Below, piece after piece: positions 1 to 6,416 of a DNA stretch of 12,226 bases (its first letter is position 1; each line of letters begins with the position of its first letter). This DNA is from CAYRLZ01 sp964425275 (GTDB lineage: Bacteria > Hydrothermota > Tepidihabitantia > Tepidihabitantales > JBDRVQ01), in assembly GCA_964425275.1 (NCBI GenBank), contig CAYRLZ010000009.1, positions 1-12,226 of the forward strand, written 5' to 3'. The notes under the pieces were generated by a model. That model saw only the letters and a program-made list of their open reading frames with translations. It did no database searches and was not told where the DNA came from. Both the position numbers and the translations under genes were made by a program.

Positions 1-458
1 AGTAGAGCTATTCTACCCAAACCACGGGAAAAAGAGAAGACATGGGTAGCATCCAATATTCTTAACCTGCCCTTCCCATAGCCTAACTTTAACGCCTTCT
101 TAATGAAGGTCTCAAAGATTTCTTTGAAACCATCTTCCCCAAATCTTTTTCTAAACTTCACCAATGTGGTATCGTCCGGGACATTATCAGCAATATCCAG
201 ACCGCAAAACCACTTAAATAGAACATTAAAGCAGACCGTCACATCACAAAGGTTGTAGAGATATTCTAAAAGAAGCATCTTCAATTTGACCCTCGGGTAG
301 GATGGTCGACCAAAATCTAATGAGTAATAGACCTTCACATCCTTCTCCACCTCAACAAGAATTTTATCGACCAGGGGTTTCAGTTTCACTAAGGGGTGGT
401 TAGGAAATTTTTCAAGGATAGTCTTATAAACCCAATTATCGCTAAAAATTGAACAACC
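1..458 (-). CDS. IS5/IS1182-like DDE transposase, N-terminal part (runs off left edge)
   Basis: The reverse strand is open from just after a TAA (459-461) to the window edge, about 152 codons. It reads as the N-terminal part of a DDE transposase of the IS5/IS1182 type: a helical DUF772-like domain containing YYSLDFGRPSYP, then VKLKMLLLEYLYNLCD, WFCGLDIADNVPDDTTLVKF and RKRFGE, followed by RLRILDATHVFSF. In that family the ILDAT aspartate would be the first acid of the DDE triad. The rest of the catalytic domain lies beyond base 1. No ATG or TTG lies in frame near the N-terminus, and the first GTG (387-389, minus) would cut into sequence that looks conserved (DNWVYK), so the start may be lost or non-standard. 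The family call rests on motif recognition alone. Whether the copy is active cannot be judged here. Confidence 0.72.
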
Positions 459-480
459 TTACGACTTTTTCAGAGCTCTC
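1..480 (-). mobile_element. Partial insertion sequence with probable right end near 480
   Basis: The transposase reading frame begins shortly inside this block, and an 8-bp palindrome (AGAGCTCT, 472-479) followed on the minus strand by GAAAAAGTC lies about 20-40 bp upstream of it. That is the position and look of an insertion-sequence terminal repeat. From about 520 onward the DNA belongs to a different transposase remnant. The end position is inferred: the other terminus lies outside the window, so an inverted repeat or target duplication cannot be confirmed. Confidence 0.4.
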
Positions 481-485
481 ATACG

Positions 486-677
486 GAATGTTTTGAACAA
501 ATTACCCAGACTACAGAAACCTGCTACCAGGATTTATTATGGCAACATATTAAGACGACTAATCCGATAGAGTCATCATTTGCTTTAATTAAGGCGAGGA
601 GAATAAGGGGCATTCAATTTTCCCCAAACATTGACAAGAATTCATCTAAAGAAAGACGCCTTCCTTGTCCTTATTAA
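486..677 (+). pseudogene. Decayed IS256 (Mutator)-type transposase remnant, C-terminal scrap
   Basis: One plus-strand frame reads WQHIKTTNPIESSFALIKAR at about 528-587, then 30 unrelated codons to a TAA at 675-677. It closely resembles the C-terminal signature of IS256/Mutator transposases (HW-x-HIRTTNPIESTFATVR-x-RT). Before it only about 20 codons are readable and they do not resemble the family; after ALIKARR the family match also ends. The fragment is therefore a short, non-functional relic, with no start codon and none of the catalytic aspartates. It lies immediately beside the minus-strand insertion sequence, which suggests repeated insertion and decay at this site. Confidence 0.6.
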
Positions 678-715
678 TTACTCCTTTGGACCTTAGAGGA
701 TAGACTATGGAAATT

Positions 716-1066
716 TTACTCCTTGTCGGAGAATTCATAACGGGCGCCGAATTTTTCATTCTCCCAGACTTCGCAAGCCCTTATCGGATACCGCTCTTGC
801 ACTTTTTGATAAATCCAAAAGGCAAGGTTTTCGGCGGTGGGATTAAAATCAAATACTTCGTTCAGATTTTTATGGTCGGGTAAGATTTTATCCAGATATC
901 TTTCTATCTCTTTAAAGTCATAGCAAAAACCTTTCTTGGGCAATCTCTCAACTACCACCTCAACTTCAATTAGGTAATTATGACCGTGGATTTCTTCGCA
1001 CCTCCCTTTATATTCTCTCAGGTAGTGAGCCGCGGAAAAATGCTTCCTAATTTTTAAGATATGCAT
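716..1066 (-). CDS. queD: 6-carboxytetrahydropterin synthase / PTPS-like protein (QueD family)
   Basis: This is a 116-residue protein of the 6-pyruvoyl-tetrahydropterin synthase fold. The family converts 7,8-dihydroneopterin triphosphate to 6-carboxytetrahydropterin for queuosine/7-deazaguanine synthesis, or to related pterins. The zinc ligands are H14 (FSAAH) and H27/H29 (EIHGHN), with the catalytic cysteine C23 four residues before H27. D64-H65 in PDHKNLN complete the usual catalytic triad, PTAEN (76-80) is the family motif, and a Glu-containing VWENEKFG segment closes the pocket. Length is normal for QueD. I chose the ATG at 1066. A longer TTG start at 1090 adds eight residues, but it would put the candidate promoter inside the gene. 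No other queuosine or folate genes are in view, so the exact pterin product is not decided; the PTPS-III folate bypass and QueD are both possible. Confidence 0.85.
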   Translation of the reverse strand: MHILKIRKHFSAAHYLREYKGRCEEIHGHNYLIEVEVVVERLPKKGFCYDFKEIERYLDKILPDHKNLNEVFDFNPTAENLAFWIYQKVQERYPIRACEVWENEKFGARYEFSDKE

Positions 1067-1071
1067 ATCTA

Positions 1072-1099
1072 ATTTTAAGGAATAAATCAATTAAGTCAA
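1072..1099 (-). promoter_or_regulatory. Promoter for queD-like gene (leaderless)
   Basis: On the minus strand, TTGACT (1094-1099) is followed after exactly 16 bp by TAAAAT (1072-1077), each 5/6 to consensus. The ATG at 1066 starts 5 nt after the -10, so transcription would begin at or within a base or two of the start codon. No Shine-Dalgarno sequence is visible, which fits a leaderless message. Confidence 0.5.
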
Positions 1100-1134
1100 C
1101 TTAGGAAAGGCGAGCATTTTTAGGATTTGGGTAG

Positions 1135-1162
1135 TTGATTTTTTCTTATTTTTGAGTAAGAT
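1135..1162 (+). promoter_or_regulatory. Promoter for small membrane protein (leaderless)
   Basis: TTGATT (1135-1140), a 16-bp spacer and TAAGAT (1157-1162) lie 5 nt before the ATG at 1168. Spacing and distance match the divergent promoter at 1072-1099 and the one at 1629-1656. The -10 is only 4/6 to consensus, but the same TAAGAT hexamer appears in the phoU promoter. Confidence 0.42.
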
Positions 1163-1167
1163 TTCTT

Positions 1168-1524
1168 ATGAGCAAAAAATCACTCTCTGAAGTCTTTGGT
1201 GGTCTAATTCTCCTTGCCCTGGGTATTACTTTCCTCTTAGAAGTAAACTATATTATACCATCAGGAAAGTGGTGGGTGTATTTCTTAATTGCCCTAGGGG
1301 GAATTTTTCTCCTTGACGCCTTTCTCCGGAGCCGCTTCTTACGCGATAATTTCTTCGGCGGTCGTTTTTTTACCGCCATAATTCTCTTACTGATTGGTTT
1401 CAGCCTCCTATTCCATTTAAAATACTGGTGGCCATTTATTCTAATTGTCATCGGTGTCCTTATCACCTTAAAGGGACTTTTGCCCAAGAAGTTGTCCGCC
1501 GAGGAAAAAAAGGACAATAATTAA
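1168..1524 (+). CDS. Small four-helix membrane protein (DUF5668/LiaF-N-like)
   Basis: This 118-residue integral membrane protein has four hydrophobic helices at about 9-29, 35-53, 67-84 and 87-105, in two helix pairs, and a charged tail KKLSAEEKKDNN. The pattern of short paired helices, GG(I/L)-rich starts and the W-W-P-F-I-L-I-x-I-G segment resembles the transmembrane domain (DUF5668) shared by LiaF/LiaI-like envelope-stress proteins and many small uncharacterised proteins. It stands alone, divergent from the queD-like gene, with its own promoter and no recognisable ribosome-binding site. Function is unknown; a membrane or envelope role is only an inference from the fold. The next gene, 137 bp downstream, has its own strong promoter. 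Confidence 0.7.
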   Translation: MSKKSLSEVFGGLILLALGITFLLEVNYIIPSGKWWVYFLIALGGIFLLDAFLRSRFLRDNFFGGRFFTAIILLLIGFSLLFHLKYWWPFILIVIGVLITLKGLLPKKLSAEEKKDNN

Positions 1525-1628
1525 AGACGACCTTTGGGTTTGAAGAGAAATCTGAGACGAAAAAAGATAAACCGAGACCACTCCGTAGTCGTAGGTGGGA
1601 GAATAGAACTCCCCGTTGGAGCCGGAAC

Positions 1629-1656
1629 TTGACACAAAGAAAAAATAAAATATAAT
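1629..1656 (+). promoter_or_regulatory. Consensus sigma-70 promoter for the phoBR operon
   Basis: TTGACA (1629-1634) and TATAAT (1651-1656) are both 6/6 to consensus with a 16-bp A-rich spacer. The -10 ends 5 nt before the ATG of the 48-residue ORF at 1662. I see no 11-bp repeats of the kind found before the pst operon, so this looks like a constitutive rather than a Pho-induced promoter. Confidence 0.68.
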
Positions 1657-1661
1657 TAACT

Positions 1662-1808
1662 ATGACCCAAAGATACAGACCAAATAATCCAAATCGGCGT
1701 GTTGAGTTAATGAACCGAGCGATTGAGTTAAATCTTTCCCAGCCTAATGGACCCAGGACCCAGATTATTAAGATTAAAGTTAACCGAAAAATAATTACTC
1801 GCTTTTGA
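1662..1808 (+). CDS. 48-residue basic small protein, first cistron of phoBR operon
   Basis: An intact 48-codon ORF starts with ATG 5 nt after a perfect -10 box and ends in a TGA (1806-1808) that overlaps the TTG start of phoB (1805-1807). This TTGA arrangement is typical of translational coupling. The product begins MTQRYRPNNPNRRVELMNRA and ends KIKVNRKIITRF. It has 11 Arg/Lys against 2 Glu, no Cys, no signal peptide and no hydrophobic helix. I do not recognise a family. Two readings are possible: a small DNA- or RNA-binding or PhoR/PhoB-interacting protein, or a leader peptide whose translation feeds ribosomes to the weak TTG start of phoB. The promoter position and overlap argue that it is translated. 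Confidence 0.55.
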   Translation: MTQRYRPNNPNRRVELMNRAIELNLSQPNGPRTQIIKIKVNRKIITRF

Positions 1809-2494
1809 AAAAAGAGAAAGGGACTATCTTTTTCGTGGAGGACGAAGAGGATATTCGGAAACTTGTTGCCCTCCATCTTAAAGAAGCCGGCTATGATGTC
1901 TATCAGTTTGGCACCGGAGAAGAGATGCTTTCCTTCCTTTATCGGAAATTACCCGACCTGTTCATTATTGATATCCTCCTTCCCGGAATTGATGGGTTTG
2001 AGCTGACAAAAGAGTTAAGGTATCGGTCGGAGACGAAGTCAATCCCAATAATTATCCTTACCTGCAAGGGTGAAGAAAGTGAGCGGGTATTAGGTTTAGA
2101 GTTAGGGGCAGATGATTACATCACGAAACCTTTTTCTTTAAGAGAGCTTTCGGCCCGAGTAAAGGCCATCTTGCGGCGCCAGCGAAAATTTCCAACCGGG
2201 GAAATCTTAAAAAGTGGTGATTTGGTTTTGGAGCCAGAATCTTTCACTCTCCGATGGAAAGGAGAGGAAGTAAGTTTGACGACAACCGAATTTAAAATTT
2301 TAAGACTGCTTCTGGCAAATAAGGGGAAGGTCTTAAACCGGGAGGCGATAATTACCGGGACCTACGGTTATAATAAACCAATAATTGACCGAACGATTGA
2401 TGTCCATATTAGAAATCTCCGGAAGAAATTAGGCAAAGTGGGAGAAAGAATTGAATCAATAAGAGGTGTTGGTTATAAGTTTCGTTCCGATTGA
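1805..2494 (+). CDS. phoB: Phosphate regulon response regulator PhoB-like (OmpR family)
   Basis: A 229-residue response regulator. The receiver domain spans about 6-122: acidic pocket E12-D13, phospho-acceptor D56 (FIIDILLPG), switch T86 and conserved K108 (YITKPF). The C-terminal OmpR/PhoB winged helix spans about 132-228, ending DRTIDVHIRNLRKKLG and SIRGVGYKF. It would be phosphorylated by the histidine kinase encoded next and bind direct repeats at Pho promoters such as 6417-6460. The start is TTG, as no ATG lies upstream in frame and the next candidate (GTG, residue 11) would remove the first strand. It overlaps the 48-residue ORF before it and phoR after it, so translation is probably coupled. 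The assignment as PhoB rather than another OmpR-type regulator rests on the PhoR-like partner and the nearby pst-phoU operon. Confidence 0.9.
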   Translation: MKKEKGTIFFVEDEEDIRKLVALHLKEAGYDVYQFGTGEEMLSFLYRKLPDLFIIDILLPGIDGFELTKELRYRSETKSIPIIILTCKGEESERVLGLELGADDYITKPFSLRELSARVKAILRRQRKFPTGEILKSGDLVLEPESFTLRWKGEEVSLTTTEFKILRLLLANKGKVLNREAIITGTYGYNKPIIDRTIDVHIRNLRKKLGKVGERIESIRGVGYKFRSD

Positions 2495-4122
2495 TGACCA
2501 GAAAAGAAGCTTTTTTTCTTTTGGCATTAGGTAGCTCCCTCCTCTTTTCTATTCTCCTTTTTTTATGGACCTTGCTTAATCACCAGCGGGTGAAGTCGGC
2601 TCTCCGGGAAGAAGTTATTGCTCAGGCTTTATTAATTCGGGATAATCTAAAAATTGTCGAAAACCGCTTTCCCCGAGAAGAGATTTTGAATCTAATAAAT
2701 CGGTTGAATCGGGATTCCCTAAAAGTTACTTTAATTCCTAAACCCATCTCCTCCTGTACCTTTATGCAAAAAAGATTTCCCAATGACCCGAAAACTTGGT
2801 TGGTGGCGGCCGTTCCGGTATCTTTAAGGAATTTTTCCGGTCAATTAGAAATTGCCCGACCTTTTACCTATTCCCGCCCACCCTTTTTTACTTATCTCTT
2901 CATCTTTTTTGTCGTTACAATTATTGGGGCCTTTCTTCTCTCCTATTTTTCCGGAAAGACCTTGAGGCAATTTATTTTTACCTTCCGGGGGGAAAGGAAT
3001 ACCTGGCAGAAATTCCTTAATGCCCCGGAGGAGGTTGGGGAGATTGCCCGCATCGCCTGGGAAAAGGAAGAAAGGCGCGAAGAGACAATTGGTAAACTAA
3101 AAGAGAAGGAGCAAAGCCTTACCGCCCTGATTGCCATTATAAAAGACCCTTGTTTTATTTTGGATGAGAAACGTTCTTTTCTTTATGCTAATCCCAGTTT
3201 TTTGCGGTTATGTGGGGTTGATGAATCATCCCTTCTTTCCCGGTCGGCACTTACTCTATTCTTAAAAAAAGGGGAGGTGGAGAAATTTATTGACCTGGTT
3301 TGGCAAAGGGGTGAGGTTTCCGACTATGAGGTGGATTTAGAAGGCGAAGTCTACTCGGCACAGGGTAAGACCTTTTCTCTGGAGGGAAAGGGAACGAGGG
3401 TCGTTTGTGTTCTTAATAAGATTACCGAGAAGAAGCGCTGGGAGAAGATAAAGCAGGAGTTAGTTACCGCCATTGCCCACGAGTTGAAAACTCCCTTGAC
3501 GGCAATCAAAGGGGCGGTAGAAACTTTGGGCATCCGGATAAAGGGTAAGAGTCGGCAATTTTTGTCCCTGATTAACGGTCAGACGGAGCGATTGACCGAG
3601 ATTGTGAATAACCTTTTAACCCTTTCTCGTCTGGAGGAGATGGAAAAGGGGCTTCCGGCATTAAATATTACCGATGTGAATCTGAAGGCGATATTAAAGA
3701 ATGTTTTTAACCTTTTCGCTCTGGCTTGTAAAAAGAAGCGGATTCGGGCAAAACTAATTCTACCAAGAGAGGACTTGGTCGTGAAAGGGGATGCCTACTT
3801 TTTAGAACAGGCATTTATCAATCTGATGGATAACGCGGTAAAATATACGGAAAAAGGGAAGATTGAAATTAAGTTAATTCGGGGTTTAGATTATGTGGAG
3901 GTTTCATTCTCCGATACCGGGATTGGTATTCCATCGGAGGATTTGGATAAGATTTTTGAAAGGTTTTATGTGGTAGATAAATCCCGTTCCCAGAAATTTG
4001 GGGGGAGTGGTCTGGGGCTAGCAATTGTGAAACATATCGTTAACCTTCACAAAGGAAGGATTGAGGCGAAAAGTGAGTTGGGGAAAGGTTCAACCTTTAC
4101 TGTATTTTTGCCCCGAAGTTAA
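2494..4122 (+). CDS. phoR: Phosphate regulon sensor histidine kinase PhoR-like
   Basis: A 542-residue membrane histidine kinase. It has a transmembrane helix at about 6-28, an extracytoplasmic loop of about 100 residues, and a second helix at about 132-152. A charged helical linker follows, then a PAS domain (about 210-312, FILDEKRSFLYANPSF), HisKA with the phospho-acceptor H329 in AHELKTPLTAIKG, and an ATPase domain with N447 (N box), DTGIG (474-478) and GGSGLGL (503-509). The order TM-loop-TM-PAS-HisKA-HATPase is that of PhoR. It would phosphorylate PhoB under phosphate limitation and be restrained by PstSCAB-PhoU. The ATG at 2494 overlaps the phoB TGA by one base; a TTG immediately before it (2491) is an alternative. 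The linker has no clear HAMP motif. The stop overlaps that of the convergent gene on the minus strand. Confidence 0.9.
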   Translation: MTRKEAFFLLALGSSLLFSILLFLWTLLNHQRVKSALREEVIAQALLIRDNLKIVENRFPREEILNLINRLNRDSLKVTLIPKPISSCTFMQKRFPNDPKTWLVAAVPVSLRNFSGQLEIARPFTYSRPPFFTYLFIFFVVTIIGAFLLSYFSGKTLRQFIFTFRGERNTWQKFLNAPEEVGEIARIAWEKEERREETIGKLKEKEQSLTALIAIIKDPCFILDEKRSFLYANPSFLRLCGVDESSLLSRSALTLFLKKGEVEKFIDLVWQRGEVSDYEVDLEGEVYSAQGKTFSLEGKGTRVVCVLNKITEKKRWEKIKQELVTAIAHELKTPLTAIKGAVETLGIRIKGKSRQFLSLINGQTERLTEIVNNLLTLSRLEEMEKGLPALNITDVNLKAILKNVFNLFALACKKKRIRAKLILPREDLVVKGDAYFLEQAFINLMDNAVKYTEKGKIEIKLIRGLDYVEVSFSDTGIGIPSEDLDKIFERFYVVDKSRSQKFGGSGLGLAIVKHIVNLHKGRIEAKSELGKGSTFTVFLPRS

Positions 4123-4877
4123 ATTCTGCTCTCTTCCCCAATGGCGTTTAGGGCGGCCCCAAGGGCACCAAGAATTTGTGGTTCCTCAGGAACGAATATC
4201 TCTTTTCCCAGCCTTGCTTTTAGACAAGAGAGAATGCAGCGGTTCTTTGCCACCCCACCGCCAAAGACAATTTTCTCTTCAAAACCGATACTACCAATTA
4301 AGGCAAAGACCCGATTGACAACCGCTTGATGGAGCCCCAAGGCGATATTTTTGGGGTCTTCACCATGAGCAATTAGAGAGACAACTTCTGATTCAGCAAA
4401 GACCGTGCACATCGCATTTAGGGTTAAAGAAGTCTTTGCCTCTAACGCCGATTGCCAAAATTCCTCAATCGTATAACCAAGGGTGTGAGCCATAACTTCT
4501 AAGAACTTTCCGGTTCCAGCAGCACAGCGGTCATTCATCACAAAGTCTAGAACCTTCCCCTTTTCTATTTTGATTATCTTGCTATCCTGACCACCAATGT
4601 CAATTACCGTTCGGCAACCAGGAAAGTAAAAATTTGCCCCTAAGGCATAGGCCTTAATCTCAGTAATTACCGGACAATCTATTTCTTTTTGGAGGAGGTG
4701 ACGACCGTAACCCGTAGCGACGATTTTGTCAAATGAGATAGACTGGAGGAGTTTCTTGGCCTTCTGTAGTGGGTCAATACCGGTATCAATAATTTGATAA
4801 CCGCAAAGATTTCTCCCCTCCAAGACGACAATCTTTATTGTCCGGGAACCAATATCAATCCCAGCGGTCTTGACCAC
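4119..4877 (-). CDS. ATP-dependent activator/reductase for double-cubane cluster protein (BadF/HgdC family)
   Basis: A 252-residue ASKHA-fold ATPase of the BadF/BadG/HgdC family, at the family's normal length (about 255). Phosphate-binding motifs are GIDIGSRTIKI (6-16), DIGGQDSK (93-100) and the adenosine motif FGGGVAKN (205-212). C118 (NDRCAAGTGKFLE) and C157 (AMCTVFAESEV) are the two cysteines by which each subunit of the homodimer holds a shared [4Fe-4S] cluster. The protein uses ATP hydrolysis to drive low-potential electrons into its partner, encoded 6 bp upstream in the same transcript. The closest described type I recognise is the reductase of double-cubane cluster proteins (E. coli YjiL-like); an activator of a 2-hydroxyacyl-CoA dehydratase is the alternative. 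The start is GTG with only a weak AG-rich upstream stretch, so translation is probably coupled. Confidence 0.87.
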   Translation of the reverse strand: MVKTAGIDIGSRTIKIVVLEGRNLCGYQIIDTGIDPLQKAKKLLQSISFDKIVATGYGRHLLQKEIDCPVITEIKAYALGANFYFPGCRTVIDIGGQDSKIIKIEKGKVLDFVMNDRCAAGTGKFLEVMAHTLGYTIEEFWQSALEAKTSLTLNAMCTVFAESEVVSLIAHGEDPKNIALGLHQAVVNRVFALIGSIGFEEKIVFGGGVAKNRCILSCLKARLGKEIFVPEEPQILGALGAALNAIGEESRI

Positions 4878-4883
4878 TTACTT

Positions 4884-6155
4884 TTATCTTAACCTTTCTA
4901 AGAACGCCTCAATTCTGGTGCGGAGTGGACCAATATCCTCCTCAGAATAATCGGTCTCAATTTTTAATGCTGGGATATTCACTGATTTTAAGGCAGCGTC
5001 AACCCGAATCGCCTCAATATTATAGCCGTGGCAGTATTGGAGAACATACTGAACAACACCATCCACCTTATATTCCTGTGCCTTATTTACAACTCCTTCA
5101 ATTCTTTCCTGATTGGGTGTAAAACAGGCGCAGTTTATCTTTAAGTAGCGGTCAGCAATCGCGTTAACCTGAGCGGTGAGGTCTTCCGTCGTCTCTTCAA
5201 TTAGGTTCTCAAAATAACGACTGCCGGTGCAAGTTTCATCGGTAACGATGCAGGCGCCAGCATTTTCAATCAAAGAGTGGATTTTCCAATTCCCAATCAC
5301 CGCCGGACAGCCTGAAACCATAATCCTTTTTACCCCCTTAGGAAAAGGCGAAATACCCTTTTTCATCCTTTCTTCTAATTCGGCGTTTAAGCGATTGAGA
5401 TTGGTCGTAAAACGAATTGGGTCGTCAATCAGTGCTACCTGCATAACTAATAGGGCATCAAGACCACTGATTGGTGGTGGGTCAGATTTTCTTAATTCGG
5501 CTAATTTTAATAGTGCCTTTCTTTTCTCATTCATTACCTTTATCGCCTGAGTTAAATTTCTACTCTCTAATTTATTCCCGGAAAGTTCTTCCATCTTCTT
5601 CTGGAATTCGGCTACCGCCTGACGCCACAGCTCAATATCAATCGGCTCTTTTTTCTGGGGAACTTCCATCACATGGAAATTGACCTTTCCGGCCAAAATC
5701 TCCCAAGTCTTCTTTTTACCATCACAAGTTGTTTCACCAACCGCCATATTTTTAATCGGGGCATAAGGACAGGTTTTGGAAAAGGCTAATCCCAAGGTTG
5801 ATTTGATTAGAGGGCAGATAGCGCGGGGGAAAAGGCTCTCGGCATAAGGAATGGAAAATTGGGTTCCACCACAGAGGGCAACCGGGATAACATCAACCGC
5901 TAAGGCAATCTCCTCCGGGACATAGATGCAGAAGGTGCCAATCATCTTTTTCCCTTTATTTTTGGCATCAATAATCTCTTTCACCCTTCCGCCATGGGAT
6001 TCGTGAACCATATTGTCAAAATATTTCATCCCTTCGGGTCTTTTCTTCTGGGCGCCAACCGTTTCTTGATAGGTTCGGCTTATTGATTTCAGGAGGTCAT
6101 TATGGAGATTGACATCAAGACCTAAATCCTGCCACATCTTTTCGTATTGGTTCAT
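4884..6155 (-). CDS. Double-cubane cluster protein / 2-hydroxyacyl-CoA dehydratase D-like (HgdB/YjiM family)
   Basis: A 423-residue protein of the 2-hydroxyglutaryl-CoA dehydratase subunit D family. Cysteines are at 76 (GTFCIYVPEE), 95, 114 (ICPLIKS), 129 (TCPY), 144 (ETTCDGKKK), 283 (SGCPAVIG), 302, 309 (DETCTGSRYFE), 342, 344 and 375 (QYCHGYNIEA), a pattern suited to an Fe-S cluster. Only one such subunit is present, beside one activator, and the GTFC-Y-PEE and TTCDGKKK motifs match the YjiM-type group. Its member in Carboxydothermus hydrogenoformans is a homodimer with an [8Fe-9S] double cubane that reduces small molecules such as acetylene. True dehydratases need two different subunits and usually sit beside CoA-transferase genes, none of which is seen. 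The physiological substrate is unknown. A strong Shine-Dalgarno sequence fixes the ATG at 6155. Superfamily is sure; the double-cubane subgroup is likely. Confidence 0.82.
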   Translation of the reverse strand: MNQYEKMWQDLGLDVNLHNDLLKSISRTYQETVGAQKKRPEGMKYFDNMVHESHGGRVKEIIDAKNKGKKMIGTFCIYVPEEIALAVDVIPVALCGGTQFSIPYAESLFPRAICPLIKSTLGLAFSKTCPYAPIKNMAVGETTCDGKKKTWEILAGKVNFHVMEVPQKKEPIDIELWRQAVAEFQKKMEELSGNKLESRNLTQAIKVMNEKRKALLKLAELRKSDPPPISGLDALLVMQVALIDDPIRFTTNLNRLNAELEERMKKGISPFPKGVKRIMVSGCPAVIGNWKIHSLIENAGACIVTDETCTGSRYFENLIEETTEDLTAQVNAIADRYLKINCACFTPNQERIEGVVNKAQEYKVDGVVQYVLQYCHGYNIEAIRVDAALKSVNIPALKIETDYSEEDIGPLRTRIEAFLERLR

Positions 6156-6158
6156 TGT

Positions 6159-6166
6159 TCCTCCTT
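6159..6166 (-). promoter_or_regulatory. Strong Shine-Dalgarno site of the double-cubane protein gene
   Basis: AAGGAGGA on the minus strand ends 3 nt before the ATG at 6155. It is one of the few canonical Shine-Dalgarno sequences in the window and contrasts with the leaderless genes to the left. It shows that the host ribosome uses both modes of initiation. Confidence 0.75.
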
Positions 6167-6184
6167 GATTTTATTTTTGGGATT

Positions 6185-6263
6185 AGATGAAAGGGATGAG
6201 TAAGAAGTTTTTTCTCTTTGGACACCCGGCCCAAAATGAAACTTTTCATCTCTTTCTCATCCC
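6185..6263 (-). promoter_or_regulatory. Inverted repeats with competing pairings in the leader of the Fe-S module
   Basis: Between the promoter (6287-6313) and the ATG (6155) the minus-strand leader is rich in complementary segments. GGGATGAG at 6193-6200 is complementary to CTCATCCC at 6256-6263, extending 4 bp further after one mismatch. AGATGAAA at 6185-6192 is complementary to TTTCATCT at 6244-6251. These two pairings cross, so they exclude each other or form a pseudoknot. TTTCAT (6245-6250) can also pair locally with ATGAAA (6236-6241), and a small stem-loop (TTGGAC / GCCCAA with one G-U pair, 6218-6234) sits between them. This could be a regulatory RNA leader or an operator; no known riboswitch class is recognised. 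Confidence 0.38.
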
Positions 6264-6286
6264 AGTTTGTTTCATTATTATTTTAT

Positions 6287-6313
6287 ATTATATTATTTTT
6301 CGGGATTAGTCAA
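6287..6313 (-). promoter_or_regulatory. Candidate promoter for the double-cubane protein operon
   Basis: On the minus strand TTGACT (6308-6313) is followed after 15 bp by a perfect TATAAT (6287-6292) within a very A+T-rich tract. The predicted start would give a leader of about 125 nt before the ATG at 6155. The tract contains other TA-rich hexamers, so the exact -10 is uncertain. Confidence 0.45.
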
Positions 6314-6416
6314 GATGCCGAGGGAAGGAATTAGGTAAGGTAAATGAATTTTACTTTTCTTTGGGAAGATGTTCGTAGCGCAAAAATAGCCTCTTTCCAT
6401 TTTTAAGCCTTAATTC

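Noticed and set aside
1067..1090. TTG-initiated N-terminal extension of the queD-like gene
   Set aside because: The extra eight residues are not typical of the family, there is no Shine-Dalgarno, and a good -10 box would fall inside the coding region.
1596..1630. GGGAG/CTCCC hairpin as a terminator after the membrane-protein gene
   Set aside because: The stem is only 5 bp, competing CTCC/GGAG pairings exist and there is no T-run after it.
1463..1876. 137-codon minus-strand ORF across the region before phoB
   Set aside because: It runs antisense to the end of the membrane-protein gene, the perfect promoter, the 48-residue ORF and the first codons of phoB. Its translation is low-complexity and resembles no family.
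5227..5683. Plus-strand ORFs inside the double-cubane gene
   Set aside because: They are antisense shadows of a gene with clear family motifs, and show no ribosome-binding site or recognisable domains.
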